Shown piece after piece: positions 1-5,334 of a stretch of DNA of 19,411 nt. The position numbers and the translations under genes were made by a program. The notes below the pieces were generated by a model. The model was not told the origin of the DNA. It made no database searches and saw only the letters and a list, made by a program, of their open reading frames with translations. Origin of the DNA: Gemmatimonadales bacterium (GTDB lineage Bacteria > Gemmatimonadota > Gemmatimonadetes > Gemmatimonadales > GWC2-71-9); contig SPDF01000006.1 of assembly GCA_004525055.1 (NCBI GenBank), forward strand, positions 1 through 19,411, written 5' to 3'. How positions within the stretch are numbered: the stretch's first letter is position 1; every line of letters begins with the position of its first letter.

Positions 1-1922
1 GCCCCCACCCCACTGGTGCGCACGCCGGGCGCGGGCCTGGGCGCCCGGGGCGCCGCGCCCTCCAAGAGCTCCCGCGCCAGCGCCACATCCGGCTCCGTGT
101 GCCGTGCGTCGGCCGCCGCCTCAATCCGCTGGACCAGCGCCTGCACCGCCCGGACCGACTCCGCCGGCCGACCGGCGAGGTAACTCACCAGTTCAGCGTC
201 GGCCTTGTCGTAGCGCGCACCCAGCAGTCGTTCGATGACTGCTTGCCGGACCTCGCGCTCCGGTGCCGGCAAATGCACAACCAATCCACCACTCATCCGG
301 CTTGCGAGCCGCTCCTCGAAGCCCTCGATCTCGCCCGGTTCACCAGAGGCGGTGAACACGAGCTGCACCCCCAGCTCCACCAGATGGTTGTAGAGGAGGT
401 ACAATTCCTCCTGGGTTCGCTCCCGCTGGGCGAGCAGCTGGACGTCGTCAAGCAGGAACGCGTTCACCCGCCGGTAGCGCGCGCGCCACGCCGTGATCCG
501 CTCCCGTTCCATGGCCTCGATCAACTCCTCGGTGAAGTCCTGCGCGTTGAGGCAGGCCACCATCGCGCCGGGAGCTGCCTGCAGCAGGTTGCCGATTGCG
601 TGCAGCAGGTGGGTCTTGCCGACGCCAGCACCACCGACGATGACGAGCGGGTTATACGCCTCGCCCGGACGGCTGGCCGCCTCTCGCGCCGACCGCAGTG
701 CGACGCGGTTTCCCTCCGACTCCACCAGGTCCTCAAAGACCCAGACGCTCTCTGGCGCGGGCGGTGGTGCGCCTCCATCACGGGCCTTCGCGAGGAACGC
801 CTCCGCTCCGGGTATGGCATCGGGGTCGCGGAAGACCGGGTCGGTCGCCAGGTCGGCGGCGAGGGCCGCCGCCTCCGCCTGCATCGCCTGCAGGGTCTCC
901 ACATCCGACACGAAGGACGAGAGTGCCTCGGCGGGGTCGCCGTCCACCCCGCGGGCGAGCAACCCCTTCAGCCGTGCCGTGCGGTATCCCTGGCCTTCCC
1001 ATCGTGCGACCGCTTCCTCGACTCGGCGCCGCCAGCCCTCGACTTGCCGGGTCAGTGTGTCGGCCACTTCACTGAGAAACTCCCCGAACTCGTCCGCGGG
1101 TGCTTCGTCCGCCGCCGGTGTCGATCCCGGCGAAGCGTCGGCCTCCTCGACCGCCGTTGCATCTGGCTCGGGCCCGCCGGCATCGGGAACGTCCGAGGCG
1201 ATGGTGCGCACGCCGAGCACCAGGCGCGCCTGCTCCGCATCAAGGGGGGCGTCGCCGACCGATTGGAACGCCACGAGCCGGTTGAGGGCGCCGACCAGCT
1301 CACGCACACTCTCCAGTGCGAGCGTCGCGACCGCCTCGAGGACACCAGGCAGGAACGCGACTTGCCGCTCCTCCGCTTTGCGGCGCAGGATTGCCACGCG
1401 GGTTTCGTAATCGGGGGCGGCGATATCAATCACCAACCCGCCCGCCACCCGACGGAGCAGCCGCTCGTCGAAGGCCTCAATGTCGGCGGGGGGACGATCG
1501 CTGGCCAGGACGATCTGCCGTCCGCTCGTCTGCATCTGGTCCACCAGGCGGAGCAACTCGGCCTGGGTCTCCCGGCGGTGCGCGACAAACTGCACATCGT
1601 CGAGCAGGAGGATGTCCGCCTCCGCAAAGCGACGGCGGTAGGTGTCGCCCTGCCCTGCACCGACCGCGGTGTGGAACGCCTCGACAAAATCGTCGAGGGT
1701 CACATACTCCACGCTCAGCGCGGGATTGATGACCTGCGCCGCGTGGCCGATAGCCATGAGCAGGTGCGTCTTCCCCAGCCCGGGGCGGGCGTAGATGAAG
1801 AGGGGGTTGTAGCCGGTCCCTGGCGATTCCGCGACGGCGCGCGCGGCCGTGGCGGCGAGCCGGTTCGAGGCCCCTACCACAAATCCGTCGAACCGCAACT
1901 GCGGGCTCAGTTGTGTCGTCAC
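1..1922 (-). CDS. Protein with two tandem DnaA-type AAA+ ATPase domains (3' end outside window)
   Basis: I translated 640 codons by hand from a GTG at 1922; the frame is open to the left edge, so the C-terminus is missing. Residues ~10-240 resemble DnaA domain III: the entry motif FVVGASNRLA, Walker A ARPGLGKT (45-52, first Gly replaced by Ala), Walker B ILLLDD (104-109), sensor 1 LASDRPP (139-145), an arginine-finger position R158 and sensor 2 SVRELVGALNRL (R207). Residues ~241-392 are an acidic, then helical linker. Residues ~393-600 repeat the module: Walker A GGAGVGKT (430-437), Walker B AFLLDD (488-493), sensor 1 near 522-527, R542 in LASRMSGGL and R591. There is no DnaA domain I, and no domain IV helix-turn-helix follows the first module; whether one follows the second cannot be seen. 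The GTG overlaps the mglA stop (GTGA), implying translational coupling. Role unknown; a replication initiator is unlikely. A regulatory ATPase (Hda/DnaA-like) working with MglA is my inference. Confidence 0.87.
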   Translation of the reverse strand, partial: MTTQLSPQLRFDGFVVGASNRLAATAARAVAESPGTGYNPLFIYARPGLGKTHLLMAIGHAAQVINPALSVEYVTLDDFVEAFHTAVGAGQGDTYRRRFAEADILLLDDVQFVAHRRETQAELLRLVDQMQTSGRQIVLASDRPPADIEAFDERLLRRVAGGLVIDIAAPDYETRVAILRRKAEERQVAFLPGVLEAVATLALESVRELVGALNRLVAFQSVGDAPLDAEQARLVLGVRTIASDVPDAGGPEPDATAVEEADASPGSTPAADEAPADEFGEFLSEVADTLTRQVEGWRRRVEEAVARWEGQGYRTARLKGLLARGVDGDPAEALSSFVSDVETLQAMQAEAAALAADLATDPVFRDPDAIPGAEAFLAKARDGGAPPPAPESVWVFEDLVESEGNRVALRSAREAASRPGEAYNPLVIVGGAGVGKTHLLHAIGNLLQAAPGAMVACLNAQDFTEELIEAMERERITAWRARYRRVNAFLLDDVQLLAQRERTQEELYLLYNHLVELGVQLVFTASGEPGEIEGFEERLASRMSGGLVVHLPAPEREVRQAVIERLLGARYDKADAELVSYLAGRPAESVRAVQALVQRIEAAADARHTEPDVALARELLEGAAPRAPRPAPGVRTSGVG

Positions 1923-2521
1923 GTCGCCGGGCTCCCCGCCGCCAGGCGTTGCAAGACCAATTCGGAAATCCCCTTGAGCGTCTCAAAGACACCTTGCCCA
2001 TGCAGGCAGTCGGCGCCGAAGCTGCGCACTCCGCGGAAATTCAGTGCATCATCGAGTTCCTCGGGGCTCAGGATCAGATCGCGGGGGAGGTCCTGCTTGT
2101 TGTACTGGAAGACCACCGGCAGCTGCCGGATGTCCACACCCTGCGCCAGCAGGTTTTCCTGGAGGTTCTGGAGACTCTCGACATTGTCGTCGTAGCGCCG
2201 AGCCTGGCTGTCGCCGACGAACACCACGCCGTCCGCGCCCTGCAGCACCAACTTGCGGGTGGCGTTGTAGTAGACCTGTCCCGGGACGGTGTACAACTGG
2301 AAGCGCGTGGTGAACCCACTGATGCTGCCGAGGTCGATGGGAAGGAAATCAAAGAACAGGGTGCGGTCGGACTGGGTGGCCAGCGACACCATCCGGCCGC
2401 GTCGTCCCTCCGGCACCCTGCCGTAGATGTACTGCAGGTTGGTCGTCTTCCCCGACCGCCCCGGGCCGTAGTAGACGATCTTGCAGGTGATTTCTCGCGT
2501 CGTGAAATTGACGAGCGACAT
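1919..2521 (-). CDS. mglA: MglA-type Ras-like GTPase
   Basis: A 200-residue small GTPase of the MglA family, the bacterial switch that sets the leading pole and drives gliding or type IV pilus motility when GTP-bound. Visible motifs: P-loop GPGRSGKTT (19-27); R53 in SDRTLFFDFLP; TVPGQ (78-82), where Thr replaces the usual Asp of switch II, a hallmark of MglA; and NKQD (141-144) for guanine recognition. G21, R53, T78 and Q82 fall at the same residue numbers I recall for Myxococcus xanthus MglA, where R53 and Q82 act in hydrolysis, so the enzyme looks catalytically complete. Length is typical. It starts with ATG 3 bases after the roadblock gene 2525-2986, and its stop overlaps the GTG of the tandem DnaA-like gene. 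Roadblock partners (MglB-type GAP candidates) lie directly upstream. Confidence 0.95.
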   Translation of the reverse strand: MSLVNFTTREITCKIVYYGPGRSGKTTNLQYIYGRVPEGRRGRMVSLATQSDRTLFFDFLPIDLGSISGFTTRFQLYTVPGQVYYNATRKLVLQGADGVVFVGDSQARRYDDNVESLQNLQENLLAQGVDIRQLPVVFQYNKQDLPRDLILSPEELDDALNFRGVRSFGADCLHGQGVFETLKGISELVLQRLAAGSPAT

Positions 2522-2524
2522 CCG

Positions 2525-2986
2525 TTACCGTCCGAACAGCGAGCGCAGACTCGCGTTGAGTTCATTCTCGAAATCCGCGGCGAGCACCTCGCGCGCGGGC
2601 GTCTCCGTCGGCGCCACCACACGCAACTCCTTCACCAGCCGATCGAAGAAGAGCCGCACCAGCCCCAGCGAGCTGTCACGGTCGTACACCACCAACCCGA
2701 TCCAACGGCCCTGCGGCAGGTCGAAGCCGGCCAGGAAGAGCCCTCGTGAGGGCCCCTGATGGCTGAGGGAGCGCGACGCGCCCGAGGCGGTCAGCCGCCC
2801 GAGTTCCTCCGTGCTGGCCATGATGGCGGCCCCGAGCGCCGAGGCGGACATCACATCGAGCGCGCGGGTGAATCCATGCTGCGCCACCACCTGCCCCGAC
2901 GCCGTCGTCAGCAACACCACTCGGGCCGAGGACTCGGCGAGAAAACGCTGCAGCGGTTCGGCGACCCAGGGTTCGATGACCCGCAT
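2525..2986 (-). CDS. Roadblock/LC7-like protein with C-terminal extension
   Basis: A 153-residue protein with a single roadblock/LC7-like fold, by pattern: N-terminal helix (FLAESSARVVLLTT), strand with SGQVVAQHGF (about 30-40), a central helix ALGAAIMASTEELGRL, a strand pair RGLFLAGF and GRWIGLVVYD, and a final helix LVRLFFDRLVKEL. About 35 further residues, rich in Glu/Asn/Leu, follow. Roadblock proteins bind small GTPases (MglB is the GAP of MglA), and this one sits 3 bases before mglA, so a GTPase-regulator or scaffold role is likely. Start choice: TTG at 2989 and ATG at 2986 are adjacent codons. I chose the ATG because it makes a TGATG junction with the stop of the upstream roadblock gene. 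The family assignment is less certain than for its neighbour. Confidence 0.8.
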   Translation of the reverse strand: MRVIEPWVAEPLQRFLAESSARVVLLTTASGQVVAQHGFTRALDVMSASALGAAIMASTEELGRLTASGASRSLSHQGPSRGLFLAGFDLPQGRWIGLVVYDRDSSLGLVRLFFDRLVKELRVVAPTETPAREVLAADFENELNASLRSLFGR

Positions 2987-3336
2987 CAAGCGATGTGCTC
3001 CGCGGCGCGCCGCAACTCAAGCCGCACCAGCCCGACGTTCACCTCAGGGTCCGTCACGGCCACCACCATCAGGTCACCCTGGCCGGGCACAGCCATCAGT
3101 CCGCCGCCATGGGCCCGGAGGTGCACGAATGCCGGCGCGGTTCTCCCGGCGGCTTCGGTGGCGCGTGCCAGCCGCGCCACGACCCCGGCCGTCAAGGCAG
3201 CGACCGCCGCGCCGTCGATGCCTTCCATGGACGACTCCGCAATGACCAGGCCCTCCTCGGCCGAGACGATCATGGCGCCGCGCACACCCCGCACCCGGGT
3301 GATCGACTCGAGGGAGCTGAGGATGTCGGTCCTCAT
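2986..3336 (-). CDS. Roadblock/LC7 domain protein, MglB-like
   Basis: A 116-residue protein that is almost entirely a roadblock/LC7 domain: SSLESITRVRGVRGAMIVS, then EEGLVIAESS, a small-residue helix (DGAAVAALTAGVVARLARA), then GGGLMAVPGQGDLMVVAV and a C-terminal helix VGLVRLELRRAAEHI. This order and size match MglB-type and other prokaryotic roadblock proteins, homodimers that act on MglA-type GTPases. I chose the ATG at 3336 over the in-frame upstream start at 3354 because it forms an ATGA overlap with the stop of the preceding TPR/roadblock gene and the domain begins there. Of the three roadblock proteins in the run this is the plainest and the best MglB candidate, but MglB identity cannot be fixed by sequence reading alone. 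Confidence 0.85.
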   Translation of the reverse strand: MRTDILSSLESITRVRGVRGAMIVSAEEGLVIAESSMEGIDGAAVAALTAGVVARLARATEAAGRTAPAFVHLRAHGGGLMAVPGQGDLMVVAVTDPEVNVGLVRLELRRAAEHIA

Positions 3337-4184
3337 GTGGCCCGCTCCAGCCACCGGCGCGCCGCTTCAGACGCGCGCTCGGCCTGCAGGGAGAGTCGGC
3401 CGATCGGCACGCTATTGTCGCGGACCAACAAGAGGAGCGACTCCTGCGTCGGTGCACAGAGGAAGAGGTTCGCGTCTGCCGTCTCGGCGGCGACACTGCT
3501 CCACGGTCCCAGCGAGAGGAGGCGGGCCGCGCGCTCGGCGTCGCGGAAGACGCCGGCCAGGTGCGCCGCCACCGAATCGCCAACGGGAGTTCCATCGGGC
3601 GCGGAAAGACCGCCGCCGAGGCGGAGACCCTCGGCATCGAGCAGAAGCAGACCGTCCTGCGCGCCTTCAAGGCCGTCGAAGACAGTGGGGCCGACCTCGG
3701 CGAGGCTGCTGGGCCCCGGGGCGGTGTCAGCGGGGCCATCAACGGCGGGGCTGCTGGGCCGCTGGGCCGTGCCAGGGCTGGCGAGCGCTTCTCGAACGCG
3801 GGCAACCGCCGCAGCGAGGCCCTCGTCGCCAGGATCGGCGGTCAACGCCGACTCCAGATGTTCCAGCGCCTTGGGGAGATCCCCTGCCACGTAGTAGAGG
3901 AACCCGATGCCCTTGTGGGCGCCGGCGTGCCTGCCATCGAGGCGCAGGGCGATGTCCCACTCGTCGAAGGCGCGCTCGAGATCGCCTTGATCCCCGAGCA
4001 CGCGCGCGAGGAGGTCGTGGGCGTCAGCCAGATCGGGATACCGGGTTAGTCCGGCGATCGCGATCTTCTCCGCGGCCTCCAGCTGCCCGCGACGCCGCAG
4101 CGCCTCGCCGAGCGGGAGAAAGACCAGACTTGAAGGATCGGCTGCGAGTTGTCCGGTCAGGACGCGGATGTCTTCAATGCTCAC
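3333..4184 (-). CDS. TPR repeats fused to a roadblock-like domain
   Basis: A 283-residue protein with a GTG start. Residues ~15-115 hold three TPR units: LGEALRRRGQLEAAEKIAIAG, then ADAHDLLARVLGDQGDLERA, then KGIGFLYYVAGDLPKALEHL. A Pro/Ala/Ser-rich linker (about 117-165) follows, then a roadblock-like domain at ~166-270 (VFDGLEGAQDGLLLLDAEG, a central helix with VAAHLAGVFRDAERAARLL, then ANLFLCAP and ESLLLLVRD strands). The first 11 bases overlap the 3' end of the DUF4388 gene. A strong Shine-Dalgarno sequence 5 bases before the GTG supports this start. By analogy with roadblock proteins it may present MglA or another roadblock partner to a TPR-bound ligand; that is inference. The roadblock call rests on strand/helix pattern and context. 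Confidence 0.83.
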   Translation of the reverse strand: MSIEDIRVLTGQLAADPSSLVFLPLGEALRRRGQLEAAEKIAIAGLTRYPDLADAHDLLARVLGDQGDLERAFDEWDIALRLDGRHAGAHKGIGFLYYVAGDLPKALEHLESALTADPGDEGLAAAVARVREALASPGTAQRPSSPAVDGPADTAPGPSSLAEVGPTVFDGLEGAQDGLLLLDAEGLRLGGGLSAPDGTPVGDSVAAHLAGVFRDAERAARLLSLGPWSSVAAETADANLFLCAPTQESLLLLVRDNSVPIGRLSLQAERASEAARRWLERAT

Positions 4185-5331
4185 TGCGTCCTCCCAGTGC
4201 GTCCTTGAGGGTCGTCACGGCGGCACGCCAGCGGCGCACCACCTCTTCCCGGCCCCGTTCGCCGTCGGGGTAGGTCTCCAGCGATTCCCATCGCGCCCAT
4301 GCCTCGAGCGCTGCGCCAAAATGCGCCCGGCCCACCTCGGCCAATCCCAGCAGACGGAGCGCCGCCGGTGTGTGTGGTTCACAGCGGAGAGCCTCGTCCA
4401 GGCGCAGCACCGCCTCGTCGTACCGCGCCTCCCGGAGGAGCACGCGCCCGAGGACCAGATGCGCCCCCGCGCCTTCGGGAAAGGCGAGCACCGCTTCTTC
4501 TGCCGTGAACCGGGCACGTGCGACCTCGCCGAGGAGCAGCGCCTCCTCGGTCGCTGCGATCAGCACGGCCAAATCGTGCACCGGGGCATCGGCGTCCTGG
4601 CCGATGGCCGTCGGTTCCGACACGGCGATGACCCCCGCGCTGGCGAGGCCGAAGAGGGTCCGAGCCACATCGAAGTCCGAACGCCCAAGGACGCCGGCGA
4701 GCGATCGAACATCGGTGACGCCGTCGATCCCGGCGAGCACCTCCCATTCGAACGGGAGAAGATCCAGCTGCCCCCCATCATCCTCCGGCGATCCGGTCAA
4801 CCGTGGGATCACCCCGAGGTGGGGGACTTTGGGTTCGATCCGTGACCATTCATCGATTCGGCGGGCCGCCTCCATCAGGAGGGACTCGGTCGGGATCCGG
4901 ATCGTCGCCTCGCCCAACGCATCCGGGAGGGGCCCATCTTCAAAGGAAAAATAGCCTTCTGACCAGCTCATCAGCTCAAAAATGACTTCCTCGACCTGGG
5001 ACCGGATCTGACGCGCGAGCTCCTTCCGAGGCAGCGCGCCGATTTCCACCAGGATGTCGCCGAGTCGGTGCCCCGGCCGGGTCCGCTGAATTGCCGCCGC
5101 CCGTGTCACGTCGTCCTCACTCACCTTCCCGGCCCGGACCAGCAGGGCGCCGAGCGGATGCGGATTGCTGCGAATCTCCGCGGCGATGACGCCGCCCCCG
5201 TCGAAATACACGACGCCGGCGTTCTGACGCAGCTCGGAGGTGACCCGCAATACGCCTGTCTTCCGCCCCAGGTCGAGCAGCTGGAAGACGTCGTGGATCT
5301 GCAGTTCCTTCAGCGGTCCTTCGATCGGCAC
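4174..5331 (-). CDS. DUF4388 (PATAN) domain protein with C-terminal TPR-like helices
   Basis: A 385-residue protein. Residues 1-~60 carry the DUF4388/PATAN N-terminal signature: GPLKELQIHDVFQLLDLGRKTG followed by LRV, VYFDGGGVIAAE and the GALLV segment. Residues ~60-130 add a helical piece (VRAGKVSEDDVTRAA, then LGDILVEIGALPRKELARQI) ending in EGYFSFEDG, the usual end of the domain. Residues ~190-240 look like a winged helix (FEWEVLAGIDGVTDVRSLAGVLG... TLFGLASAGVIAV). Residues ~255-345 are TPR-like helical pairs. PATAN domains are known from cyanobacterial phototaxis response regulators, where they connect signalling to type IV pili, which fits a motility pathway here. The start is GTG, 3 bases after the TPR gene stop. 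No enzymatic motif is seen; an adaptor role is inferred. Confidence 0.88.
   Translation of the reverse strand: MPIEGPLKELQIHDVFQLLDLGRKTGVLRVTSELRQNAGVVYFDGGGVIAAEIRSNPHPLGALLVRAGKVSEDDVTRAAAIQRTRPGHRLGDILVEIGALPRKELARQIRSQVEEVIFELMSWSEGYFSFEDGPLPDALGEATIRIPTESLLMEAARRIDEWSRIEPKVPHLGVIPRLTGSPEDDGGQLDLLPFEWEVLAGIDGVTDVRSLAGVLGRSDFDVARTLFGLASAGVIAVSEPTAIGQDADAPVHDLAVLIAATEEALLLGEVARARFTAEEAVLAFPEGAGAHLVLGRVLLREARYDEAVLRLDEALRCEPHTPAALRLLGLAEVGRAHFGAALEAWARWESLETYPDGERGREEVVRRWRAAVTTLKDALGGRSEH
4190..4195 (-). promoter_or_regulatory. Ribosome binding site deciding the GTG start at 4184
   Basis: On the minus strand GGGAGG lies 5 bases upstream of GTG at 4184, inside the end of the preceding gene. 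It is one of the clearest Shine-Dalgarno sequences in the window and is why the GTG was accepted as the start. Confidence 0.7.
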
Positions 5332-5334
5332 CGG

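Noticed and set aside
1..1922. The DnaA-like gene as the replication initiator with a nearby origin
   Set aside because: It lacks domain I, has two ATPase modules, is not next to dnaN or gyrB, and I saw no cluster of DnaA boxes in the window.
99..2195. Long open frame on the plus strand (about 700 codons)
   Set aside because: It lies antisense to the DnaA-like and mglA genes, which have clear family motifs. Its product is Arg/His/Leu-rich with no recognisable domain, as expected from the reverse of high-GC coding DNA.
2759..4273. Plus-strand open frame of about 500 codons opposite the roadblock genes
   Set aside because: Arg/Pro/Ser/Ala-rich shadow; the three minus-strand genes are coupled by overlaps and show domain patterns.
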